In this document: piece by piece, positions 1 to 5,090 of the stretch
How positions within the stretch are numbered: the first letter of the stretch is position 1
Layout: every line of letters starts with the position of its first letter
Assembly: GCA_023228745.1 (NCBI GenBank)
Contig: JALOAP010000257.1
Location: 1-5,090, forward strand
DNA: 5,090 nt
Direction of reading: 5' to 3'
Source of the DNA: Dehalococcoidia bacterium
Lineage (GTDB): Bacteria; Chloroflexota; Dehalococcoidia; Tepidiformales; Tepidiformaceae
The notes under the pieces: model-generated
Seen by the model: only the letters and a program-made list of their open reading frames with translations
The model's database searches: none
What the model was told of the DNA's origin: nothing
Program-made: the position numbers and the translations under genes

Positions 1-1
1 A

Positions 2-1201
2 GACAAGATCGGCGACCCCGAACTCCAGCAGGGGCTGAACGAACTCGCGCAGAACCTGGAGTACCTCTACCCCATGCGCGAGCTGCGCAGCCAGTACGCC
101 TTCCGTGGTGAAGAGCAGCTCGATCTTCAGGCCGCGATGGGCCTCATGGACCAGATGCAGTCGATCGACGAACTCGAACGTCAGCTCGAGCGCACCCAGT
201 ATGGCGGCGATATCGACGACGTCGACGCCGAAAAGCTCGAGGACCTGCTTGGCCCCGAAGCGCGTGACACGCTTGACCAGCTCAAGAAGTTTCTCGAAGT
301 GCTCGAAGACGCTGGCTACATCCGCAAGAAGGGGAACGGCTACGAGCTCACGCCCCGCGGCACCCGCAAGATCGGGCAGCGCGCCCTCGGCGAAATCTAC
401 GCCCAGCTCAAGAAGGACAGCTTCGGAAAGCACGAGATCCGCGAGAGCGGCCAGGGTGGCGACCGCACTGACACAACCAAGAAGTACGAGTTCGGCGACC
501 CCTTCTACCTGGACATCCAGAAGACCATCATGAACTCGATGTACCGCGAGGGGCCGGGTGTCCCCATCCGGCTCCAGCAGGACGACTTCGAGGTTTCGCG
601 CACCGAACTCCTGACGCAGACCGCGACCGTCATCATGCTCGACCTGAGCTGGTCGATGGCACTCCGCGGCAGCTTCCAGGCAGCAAAGAAGGTGGCGCTG
701 GCGCTCAACAACCTGATTTCCTCCCAGTTCCAGCGCGACAGCCTCTACATCATCGGCTTCAGTGCCTATGCCCGGGAACTGAAGGCAGACCAGCTTCCCT
801 ATGTGCGCTGGGACGAATCAGTCCTTGGCACGAACATGCATCACGCGCTGATGATCGCGCAGTCGCTGCTCTCCAAGCACAAGCAGGGCACACGTCAGAT
901 CATCATGATCAGCGACGGCGAACCGACCGCACACCTGGAGCGCGGCCGCAGCTACTTCGCCTACCCGCCGAGCCCGATCACCATCCGCGAGACGCTGAAG
1001 GAAGTGAAGCGCTGCACGCAGAAGAACATCACCATCAACACCTTCATGCTCGATCGCAACTACTATCTGAAGGAGTTCGTGAACCAGGTCGCGCGTATCA
1101 ACAAAGGCCGCGTCTTCTACACCACACCCGATAAGCTCGGCGAGTACATCCTTGTCGACTATGTGGCCAGCAAGCGGAAGAAGCTCGCGGGCGTCGGCTA
1201 A
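2..1201 (+). CDS. VWA-domain (MIDAS) protein, 5' end outside window
   Basis: The frame is open from the first bases, so the gene starts left of the window; the Met at 74 is internal. 399 codons are visible. Numbering from that Met, residues 183-360 form a von Willebrand factor A domain with a complete metal-ion site: DLSWS at 190-194 (Asp190, Ser192, Ser194), Thr253 in GTNMHHAL, and Asp281 in ISDGEPT. Such sites bind Mg2+ and usually mediate protein-protein contact. Residues 70-104 (a helix, then GYIRKKGNGYELTPRG) resemble a winged-helix fold, and residues 1-70 are acidic and helical. The C-terminus (GRVFYTTPDKLGEYILVDYV) is typical of cytosolic bacterial VWA proteins such as mycobacterial Rv0959, which sits beside an AAA+ magnesium-chelatase-like ATPase. 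By analogy, a MoxR/chelatase-type ATPase partner may lie upstream, but this cannot be seen. No signal peptide or membrane segment is visible. The VWA assignment is firm; the cellular role is unknown. Confidence 0.9.
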   Translation, partial: DKIGDPELQQGLNELAQNLEYLYPMRELRSQYAFRGEEQLDLQAAMGLMDQMQSIDELERQLERTQYGGDIDDVDAEKLEDLLGPEARDTLDQLKKFLEVLEDAGYIRKKGNGYELTPRGTRKIGQRALGEIYAQLKKDSFGKHEIRESGQGGDRTDTTKKYEFGDPFYLDIQKTIMNSMYREGPGVPIRLQQDDFEVSRTELLTQTATVIMLDLSWSMALRGSFQAAKKVALALNNLISSQFQRDSLYIIGFSAYARELKADQLPYVRWDESVLGTNMHHALMIAQSLLSKHKQGTRQIIMISDGEPTAHLERGRSYFAYPPSPITIRETLKEVKRCTQKNITINTFMLDRNYYLKEFVNQVARINKGRVFYTTPDKLGEYILVDYVASKRKKLAGVG

Positions 1202-1239
1202 GTTGCTCGTCGCGTACGTACACGTGAGTGGCGTGCGCT

Positions 1240-1245
1240 AGGAGG
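1240..1245 (+). promoter_or_regulatory. Shine-Dalgarno site of the Uma2 relic
   Basis: AGGAGG lies 5 bases before the ATG at 1251, an ideal spacing. It fixes the start of the relic reading frame. An intact site in front of a dead gene suggests the lesion is recent, or that it is an assembly error. Confidence 0.75.
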
Positions 1246-1250
1246 GAAAC

Positions 1251-1444
1251 ATGTCAGCGCCAACAGCCGAACGGCTCGTTACCGCCGCCGAGTTCGAGCA
1301 GATGCCCGACCCGCCGCACGGAGGGAAGGTGGAGCTCGTCCGTGGCCGTGTGGTGGTCAGCTGACCAGCGACGATGCCGGCTTCGAACGACCCGGGTTCG
1401 AGCTGCCGCTCGCGCAGCTCTTCGAGACCTACCCGGGCGAGTAA
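1251..1444 (+). pseudogene. Uma2-family (DUF820) endonuclease-like gene, collapsed by internal deletion
   Basis: From ATG 1251 the frame encodes 37 residues, ending in HGGKVELVRGRVVVS and a TGA at 1362-1364. The TAAEFEQMPD...KVELVRGRVVV pattern is the classic N-terminus of Uma2/DUF820 proteins, which have a PD-(D/E)XK nuclease-like fold. From about 1355, in a second frame, the DNA encodes QLTSDDAGFERPGFELPLAQ followed by LFETYPGE and a TAA at 1442-1444; this is the typical Uma2 C-terminus. Family members are usually about 180-200 residues, but only about 65 codons remain. The central part that would carry the catalytic Asp and ExK residues is therefore gone, and the frames no longer match. 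The function of intact Uma2 proteins is poorly known; they are often present in many copies in Chloroflexota, Cyanobacteria and Deinococcota. The relic lies 49 bases after the VWA gene, and its TAA is 3 bases from the coaBC stop codon. A short 37-residue product could still be made, but no function is likely. Confidence 0.8.
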
Positions 1445-1447
1445 CGG

Positions 1448-2671
1448 CTACGCGTTGGTCCCGAACCGCTCCGCGACGCGATCCCAGATCGCGTGTGCCA
1501 CCTCGTACTTCGTCATCAGCGGCAGTTCCTCAACTTCGCCGCCTGCATAGAACATCGTGACCTGGTTGGTATCGGTGCCGAAGCCACTCCCGGCGGCGGT
1601 GACGTCGTTCGCCACGATGAAGTCAAGCCGCTTCTCGGTGAGTTTCGCCCTGGCGTACTGTGCGAGGTTCTGCGTCTCGGCCGCAAAGCCCACCCGCACG
1701 CCCCCGCCCGGCAGCGAAGCGAGGATGTCCGGGTTTTTCGTCAGCTCGAGCATCATGCGTTGCTGGCCCGGCTCCTTCTTCAGCTTGTGATCGGCCGGTG
1801 TTGCCGGACGAAAATCGGCGGGTGCGGCCGCCATCACGAGTGCGTCCGACTCCCGGGTCGCCTCGTCGAGCGCACATAGCATCTCCGCGACCGTTTTCAC
1901 GGATATGCACCGCACTCCGTATGGCGCCGCCAGCGCCACTGGACCGGCGACGAGCGTCACCTCCGCCCCCCGGTCCCGGGCGGCTTCCGCGATTGCGAAG
2001 CCCATCTTCCCGGACGAGCGATTGCCCACGAACCGCACCGGGTCGATTGGCTCATGCGTGGGCCCGGCCGACACCACCACCCGTCGCCCTCGCAGGTCGC
2101 CACGCTGCAGGCCGAGCAGCCGCAGCAGCGCCCCCACGATCTCCGCTGGCTCCGCCAGCCGCCCCGCGCCCATGCGGCCTGTCGCGAGCCGGCCGTCGTT
2201 CGGTCCGACGAACTCGGCGCCGCGCTCCCGGAGCGTGGCAACGTTCGCCTGCGTCGCCGGGTGAGCCCACATCTGGTTGTCCATGGCCGGTGCGATGAGT
2301 ACTGGCGCAGTGGTCGCGAGTGCCGTGAGCGTCACCATGTCGGGTGTACGGCCCGTTGCGAGGTTGGCCATGCAGTCCGCCGTTGCCGGGGCGATCACGA
2401 GCGCATCCGCCCGCCGGGCCACCTCCACGTGCGCTTCCGCCTCGCGCGCGCTGAACATGTCCACCACCACATCGCGCCCGGTCAGCGACTGGAACGTCAG
2501 CGGGGCGATGAACTGCACTGCGGCCGGCGTCATCACCACCTCGAGCTCGGCGCCAGCCTGGCGCAGCTTGCTTGCGAGGTCTGCCGCTTTGTACGCAGAA
2601 ATCGAACCCGTGACACCGAGCACGATACGCTGCCCCGAAAGTGGCAAGCGGACACGTGCCTCACTTGTCAT
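1448..2671 (-). CDS. coaBC: Bifunctional phosphopantothenoylcysteine decarboxylase / phosphopantothenate-cysteine ligase
   Basis: This 407-residue protein has the usual length for CoaBC (Dfp). It joins cysteine to 4'-phosphopantothenate using a nucleotide triphosphate (CoaB), then decarboxylates the product with FMN (CoaC) to give 4'-phosphopantetheine. The CoaC domain is residues 12-185: GVTGSISAYKA at 19-29, His81 at the catalytic histidine position, PATAD at 95-99, and PAMDNQMW at 128-135. The CoaB domain is residues 195-405: SAGPTHEPIDPVRF, NRSSGKMGFA (217-226), AAAPADFRP, HKLKKEP with conserved lysines near 298, KNPDIL and GFAAET. Two oddities stand out. The usual Asn of PxMNxxMW is Asp131, and the CoaC active-site Cys position (E. 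coli C158, in ACGxxGxGRM) is Thr164 in RLATGRMGAGRL. Other lineages also vary there, so the enzyme is probably active. ATG 2669-2671 lies inside the end of coaX (11-base overlap) with no good Shine-Dalgarno site, which suggests translational coupling. Confidence 0.97.
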   Translation of the reverse strand: MTSEARVRLPLSGQRIVLGVTGSISAYKAADLASKLRQAGAELEVVMTPAAVQFIAPLTFQSLTGRDVVVDMFSAREAEAHVEVARRADALVIAPATADCMANLATGRTPDMVTLTALATTAPVLIAPAMDNQMWAHPATQANVATLRERGAEFVGPNDGRLATGRMGAGRLAEPAEIVGALLRLLGLQRGDLRGRRVVVSAGPTHEPIDPVRFVGNRSSGKMGFAIAEAARDRGAEVTLVAGPVALAAPYGVRCISVKTVAEMLCALDEATRESDALVMAAAPADFRPATPADHKLKKEPGQQRMMLELTKNPDILASLPGGGVRVGFAAETQNLAQYARAKLTEKRLDFIVANDVTAAGSGFGTDTNQVTMFYAGGEVEELPLMTKYEVAHAIWDRVAERFGTNA

Positions 2672-3434
2672 GACAGTTCATTTCGTAAATCAACCGCAGG
2701 CCCGTGAGCGTGAGGTCGTCGTCCACAATGTCGATGCAATCGGTTTCGGAGGCGATCTGGGCAGCCCAGCCACCCGTGCCAATCACCTTCGGGTTGCCGC
2801 CAAGCTCGTCCTTGAACCGCTGGACGAGGCCCTCCACAAGTCCGACGTAACCAAACAGGATGCCCGACTGCATCGCGTGAATGGTGTTCTTGCCGATTGC
2901 CGCCGGGGGGTGGTCGAGCTGCACCCGGTAGAGCATCGCCGCACGGCTGAACAGCGCCTCCGAGGCAATACCGATCCCGGGTGCGATCGCGCCACCGAGG
3001 TAGTCCCCGTGTTCGTTTACGGCGTCGAACACCGTCGCTGTTCCGAAGTCGACGCAGATGACCGGCGCGCCGTACTGCCGAATCGCCGACACAGCATCGA
3101 CGATCCGGTCGGCGCCGAGCTGCTTCGGGTTGTCGTACAGGATTCGGACGCCGGTGCGCAGCCCGTGACCAACCACGAGTGCGTCGACGTCGAAGTAACG
3201 CTGGCACACCGTTTCGAAGGTCGGGATGAGCGGCGGGACGTCGCACCCGATGATGCACGCATCGATGTCGTCTGGCCCGAGGCGTCGCGTGAAGAGCAAC
3301 GTCAGGAGCAGGACGCCATACTCGTCCGGGGATTTCTCTCGCTCGACGCCGATACGCCAGTCTGCGACCAGCTTCTCCCCGTCGAACAGGCCGATGTGGA
3401 TAGAGGTGTTGCCAATATCAAGGGCAAGGAGCAT
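2661..3434 (-). CDS. coaX: Type III pantothenate kinase
   Basis: This 257-residue cytosolic enzyme of the ASKHA fold phosphorylates pantothenate with ATP, the first step of CoA synthesis. Type III kinases need a monovalent cation and, unlike CoaA, are not feedback-inhibited by CoA. Motifs in order: phosphate-1 DIGNTS (6-11), a variant VPPL region (CDVPPLIP, 64-71), GADR (107-110) with the catalytic-type Asp109, phosphate-2 DFGTAT (129-134), GGAIAPG (147-153), the adenosine-site TGGW (220-223), and the C-terminal LTLTGLRLIYEMN. The frame is open upstream to 3539, but ATG 3432-3434 is chosen for two reasons: the fold begins directly with LLALDIGNT, and an AGGCGG lies 5 bases upstream. The TGA at 2663-2661 falls within coaBC, so both genes are probably one transcript covering steps 1-3 of the pathway. 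The length is normal and all key residues are present. Confidence 0.96.
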   Translation of the reverse strand: MLLALDIGNTSIHIGLFDGEKLVADWRIGVEREKSPDEYGVLLLTLLFTRRLGPDDIDACIIGCDVPPLIPTFETVCQRYFDVDALVVGHGLRTGVRILYDNPKQLGADRIVDAVSAIRQYGAPVICVDFGTATVFDAVNEHGDYLGGAIAPGIGIASEALFSRAAMLYRVQLDHPPAAIGKNTIHAMQSGILFGYVGLVEGLVQRFKDELGGNPKVIGTGGWAAQIASETDCIDIVDDDLTLTGLRLIYEMNCHDK

Positions 3435-3439
3435 GAGAA

Positions 3440-3445
3440 CCGCCT
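3440..3445 (-). promoter_or_regulatory. Shine-Dalgarno-like site of coaX
   Basis: Read on the minus strand this is AGGCGG, one mismatch from AGGAGG, with 5 bases before the ATG at 3434. It supports the shorter coaX start over in-frame Met codons further upstream. Confidence 0.55.
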
Positions 3446-3449
3446 GCGT

Positions 3450-3467
3450 GGGGCCTCGATGGTCCCC
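3450..3467 (-). other. Small hairpin in the presumed coaX leader
   Basis: On the minus strand GGGGACC and GGCCCC can pair as six G-C pairs with one bulged A around the loop ATCGA. It lies 4 bases from the coaX ribosome-binding site, so it could affect access by ribosomes. It is short and may be chance in GC-rich DNA. Confidence 0.25.
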
Positions 3468-3477
3468 GTGCGGCCAT

Positions 3478-3505
3478 AGGATAACAGGCATCGCATTCTG
3501 GTCAG
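3478..3505 (-). promoter_or_regulatory. Possible promoter of coaX-coaBC
   Basis: On the minus strand CTGACC (3505-3500) and TATCCT (3483-3478) are separated by 16 bases. Each matches 4 of 6 bases of the sigma-70-type -35 and -10 boxes. Transcription would begin near 3471, leaving a leader of about 35 bases before coaX. The position is sensible, downstream of both spacer hairpins, but the matches are weak. Confidence 0.3.
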
Positions 3506-3529
3506 GAGAGCCCGCTGCCGAACGATGTA

Positions 3530-3559
3530 CGAGGGCCATCCAGGTGTGGATGACCCTCG
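3530..3559 (-). terminator. Hairpin in spacer between the YeaQ-like gene and coaX
   Basis: Twelve-base arms at 3530-3541 and 3548-3559 flank a 6-base loop. As minus-strand RNA all 12 positions pair, one as a G-U wobble; as plus-strand RNA that position is a C-A mismatch. Structure is therefore better kept on the minus strand. No U-run follows. It could be a second terminator or processing signal after the YeaQ-like gene, or a leader element of coaX. Confidence 0.45.
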
Positions 3560-3580
3560 CGCCAGGAGTGGCTCTCGGTG

Positions 3581-3612
3581 CTGAGGGAGACGCCGAGCGG
3601 CGTCTCCCTCAG
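3581..3612 (-). terminator. Perfect 14-bp hairpin overlapping the YeaQ-like stop codon
   Basis: Arms 3581-3594 and 3599-3612 are exact reverse complements around a 4-base loop (GAGC on plus, GCTC on minus). The TGA of the upstream minus-strand gene (3611-3609) is inside the first arm as transcribed. A very stable GC-rich stem right at the gene end is typical of a terminator or mRNA 3'-end protector, but no T-run follows, so it may be factor-dependent or act on stability. Confidence 0.7.
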
Positions 3613-3890
3613 GCGTGTTCGACGGTCTGCCTCGCGATCAGCCGCCAAACGAGTAGCAGTACGATTGCGCCCACGACCGCGATTGCCATGCTCCGCAGGT
3701 CGAACTCGGTGACGCCACCGAAGCCGAGAAGGGCTCCGATGATGCCCCCAACGAACGCGCCCACGATGCCGATCACGATGGTGATGAGCACGCCCATGAA
3801 CCCGCCCCCTCCGGGGTCCTCCCCGGGGAGCAGGATTTGCGCGATGGCACCCGCGATCAGCCCAAACAAAATCCAGGCCAGAATTCCCAC
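3609..3890 (-). CDS. GlsB/YeaQ/YmgE-family small membrane protein (transglycosylase-associated family)
   Basis: This 93-residue protein has three predicted membrane segments: residues 4-22, 32-57 and 68-86. It begins MGILAWILFGLIAGAIAQIL, followed by PGEDPGGGGFM, GIVGAFVGGIIGALLGFGG, and a last segment AVVGAIVLLLVWRLIA. This matches the E. coli YeaQ pattern (82 residues) throughout. Members of PF04226 sit in the inner membrane and are often induced by stress; their biochemical activity is not known, and the name 'transglycosylase-associated' is historical. The start is GTG (3890-3888), supported by AAGGAG 6 bases upstream and by alignment to the family start. The Gly-rich loop at 27-30 is slightly longer than in YeaQ. 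The gene is divergent from the MFS relic and stands alone; a strong hairpin covers its stop codon. Confidence 0.92.
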   Translation of the reverse strand: MGILAWILFGLIAGAIAQILLPGEDPGGGGFMGVLITIVIGIVGAFVGGIIGALLGFGGVTEFDLRSMAIAVVGAIVLLLVWRLIARQTVEHA

Positions 3891-3896
3891 GGTATT

Positions 3897-3902
3897 CTCC
3901 TT
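3897..3902 (-). promoter_or_regulatory. Shine-Dalgarno site of the YeaQ-like gene
   Basis: AAGGAG on the minus strand (within AAAGGAGA) lies 6 bases before the GTG at 3890. It is the clearest ribosome-binding site among the intact genes here and settles the GTG start. Confidence 0.8.
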
Positions 3903-3943
3903 TGCTTTCTCGCCGATCGGGCGAACCTACCAACGAGCTTGGG

Positions 3944-3956
3944 GAGCGCCGCGCTC
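3944..3956. promoter_or_regulatory. 13-bp palindrome in the divergent intergenic region
   Basis: GAGCGC-C-GCGCTC is a perfect inverted repeat with a one-base centre. It lies between the divergent YeaQ-like gene and MFS relic, where a repressor could bind. No paired copy or convincing promoter was found next to it, so this is only a candidate operator. Confidence 0.2.
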
Positions 3957-3988
3957 GGATGGCATATCAAGCTCGCACGCGATCTGTC

Positions 3989-4772
3989 ATGCTCATTTCG
4001 GTGCACGCGGGCCAACGCGAACGGCACGACCCGTTCTCTGCGCTGCGCCAGCGGAACTTCCAGCTTTATGCTGTCGCGCGGCTCTGCTCCGCCGTCGCCA
4101 TGACCTTGCTCCAGGCGACGCTCATCTGGCAGGTCTACGCCGTCTCCAACTCGAAGCTGCAGCTCGGCGTGCTCGGCCTCGTGCAGTTCGTGCCTGCGCT
4201 CGCCATGAGCTTTGTTGCGGGCGCCGTCGCCGATAGCTTCGACCGGCGTCGCGTCGTTCCGGCCGCCCAGTCTGGCGCGCTCGCCGCTGCTGACGGCCCT
4301 GGCGCCCGTCTTCCTCCCGCCCATCCAACGCACTGGCCGGGCGCTGCTGCTCTCGGTCGTCGCCTACGGGATCGCCACGATGGTCTTCGGGCTTTCGCGC
4401 TCATTCCCGCTGTCACTGGGCGCGTATGCCCTCATCGGCGCCGCAGACCAGGTGAGCGTCGTCATGCGCCAGACGACGATCCAGCTCGCCACACCAGACG
4501 AGCTACGCGGCCGGGTGAGCTCCGTGAACATGCTCTTCGTCGGCGCATCGAATCGGCTTGGCGCGGTCGAATCGGGGTTCGTCGCCGCCGCAACGAGTGC
4601 GACCTTCGCCGTCGTCAGCGGCGGCGCGGGCTGCCTCGCGGTGGTTGGCTTCGTCGGTGCGAAGATGCCCGCGCTTCGCGCCTATCGCATCCGCGACGGG
4701 GCTGCGGTGGCCAGTGGCGCCGCGATCGCAGCGGCGCCCGCTACCGACCCCCTGCCTGCTACCGATCAGTAG
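3989..4772 (+). pseudogene. EntS-like MFS exporter gene, internally deleted and frameshifted
   Basis: The frame from ATG 3989 encodes a typical MFS N-terminus: DPFSALRQRNFQLYAVARL, TM1 (to about 4140), TM2 and the motif A loop GAVADSFDRRRVV (about 4218-4258). Family similarity stops near 4275-4292, after AAQSGALAAA. From there the next frame, open to TAG 4770-4772, continues with LLTALAPVFLPPIQRTGRAL, TM8 (LLLSVVAYGIATMVFGLS), TM9 (ALIGAADQVSVVMRQ), the hallmark QLATPDELRGRVSSVNMLF and GASNRLGAVESG, then a last hydrophobic stretch. These are the two ends of an enterobactin-exporter-like (EntS/MFS_3) transporter, normally about 400-430 residues. Only about 260 codons remain, so TM3 to about TM7 are missing and the halves are out of frame. 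No good ribosome-binding site precedes ATG 3989, and an in-frame ATG at 3959 is an alternative start. A functional transporter is very unlikely unless the lesion is an assembly error. The 3' end overlaps the convergent PPOX gene by 7 bases. Confidence 0.82.
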
Positions 4773-5090
4773 CGTCCGCCCAGCTTTGCGTGGTCCCAGC
4801 TGTAGATGTCGACCGGCTTGATGCGCACCGTTACGCGCTTCTGCGCCATCGGCATCACGGATTCCGGCGTCTCCGTCGGGATCGGCATCCCCTGGTACTT
4901 GCTTCCCACCAGGCTCATGATGCGGGATGTTGTGTCGACGTCGTCGATGATCTCGGCTTCGCCTTCGATGACCAGGCCCTTGAGCTCCGCGTACGTCTTC
5001 CCCGATTCCAGCATCACCGTGATTTTCGGGTCGCGCTTCAGGTTCATGATCTTCTGGCTCCTCCGGAAGGTCGTGAAATGCACCAGGCCG
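4766..5090 (-). CDS. PPOX-class (pyridoxamine-phosphate-oxidase-like, FMN/F420) protein, 5' end outside window
   Basis: The C-terminal 107 residues are visible and the frame remains open at the right edge. The GTG at 5083-5081 is not taken as the start because family proteins have about 35-45 residues before this point. The visible part begins GLVHFTTFRRSQKIMNLKRD, then PKITVMLESGKTYAELKG, GEAEIIDD, VRIKPVDIYSWDHAKLGG and RY. This order (FTTF-R-S-K-NL-RDP strand-turn, YAEL.G.A.I.DD, and a final SWDHxKLGGxY) is characteristic of split-barrel proteins of the PPOX class annotated as probable F420-dependent enzymes. They are small cytosolic dimers that bind a flavin or deazaflavin and reduce varied substrates; the substrate here cannot be told, nor FMN distinguished from F420. 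The TGA (4768-4766) overlaps the end of the MFS relic, so the two genes converge tail to tail. No lesion is visible in this part. Confidence 0.88.
   Translation of the reverse strand, partial: GLVHFTTFRRSQKIMNLKRDPKITVMLESGKTYAELKGLVIEGEAEIIDDVDTTSRIMSLVGSKYQGMPIPTETPESVMPMAQKRVTVRIKPVDIYSWDHAKLGGRY

Noticed and set aside
1381..1410. GGTTCGAG, resembling a tRNA T-loop
   Set aside because: The 3' T-stem arm cannot pair and there is no acceptor or anticodon stem; the bases encode the Uma2 C-terminus.
1660..2298. 212-codon plus-strand open frame inside coaBC
   Set aside because: It is rich in Pro, Arg and Ala, as expected of antisense frames in GC-rich genes, and coaBC on the other strand is certain.
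2277..3479. 400-codon plus-strand open frame opposite coaX and coaBC
   Set aside because: It lies antisense to two genes with clear family motifs, has no recognisable domain or hydrophobic pattern, and is explained by high GC content.
3435..3539. In-frame N-terminal extension of coaX (35 residues)
   Set aside because: CoaX proteins begin directly at the LLALDIGNT strand, and the extension has no conserved features; it also crosses the possible promoter and leader hairpin.
3226..4236. 336-codon plus-strand open frame
   Set aside because: It runs antisense to the coaX start and the YeaQ-like gene and overlaps the MFS relic in a different frame; its composition is low-complexity and no family is recognisable.
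4558..4821. 87-codon plus-strand frame at the end of the MFS relic
   Set aside because: It is out of frame with the recognisable MFS C-terminus and overlaps the PPOX gene; it has no family features.
5081..5083. GTG as start codon of the PPOX protein
   Set aside because: The frame stays open to the window edge and family alignment needs about 40 more N-terminal residues; the GTG encodes an internal Val before HFTTF.
1..5090. CRISPR arrays, insertion sequences, attachment sites, riboswitches, rRNA
   Set aside because: No regularly spaced repeats, transposase motifs, long terminal inverted repeats or recognisable RNA families were seen on either strand.

Overview
The window is GC-rich, densely packed bacterial chromosome. 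It has tail-to-tail gene pairs, GTG as well as ATG starts, and short intergenic gaps. The gene set is a MIDAS-type VWA protein, an Uma2-family relic, CoaX with CoaBC, a YeaQ/YmgE-type membrane protein, an EntS-like MFS relic and an SWDHxKLGG-type PPOX protein. This mix suggests a Chloroflexota- or Actinomycetota-like bacterium. That is an inference from gene families and composition; no rRNA or phylogenetic marker is present.

Layout. Positions 2-1201 (+) hold the C-terminal 399 codons of a VWA-domain protein whose start lies left of the window. Positions 1251-1444 (+) hold a collapsed Uma2/DUF820 nuclease gene: good ribosome-binding site and N-terminus, genuine C-terminus in another frame, catalytic middle missing. 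Positions 3434 down to 1448 (-) hold the coaX-coaBC pair, overlapping by 11 bases; together they encode the first three steps of coenzyme A synthesis from pantothenate. Positions 3435-3608 form a spacer with several RNA-type hairpins, one of which includes the stop codon of the next gene. Positions 3890-3609 (-) hold a 93-residue YeaQ/YmgE-type membrane protein with a strong ribosome-binding site and GTG start. Positions 3989-4772 (+) hold a broken MFS exporter gene: TM1-TM2 plus motif A in one frame, TM8 to the C-terminus in another, about 150 codons missing between. Positions 5090-4766 (-) hold the C-terminal part of a PPOX-family flavin/F420-type protein whose N-terminus lies right of the window.

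How they fit together. Only coaX and coaBC form a clear functional unit (pantothenate to 4'-phosphopantetheine). The other genes look like independent neighbours. The most notable feature is that two unrelated genes on either side of the CoA operon carry the same kind of lesion: both ends kept, the middle lost, and the frame shifted. This could be real gene decay or an assembly artefact. I see no new multi-gene system, CRISPR array, mobile element, tRNA or rRNA here.
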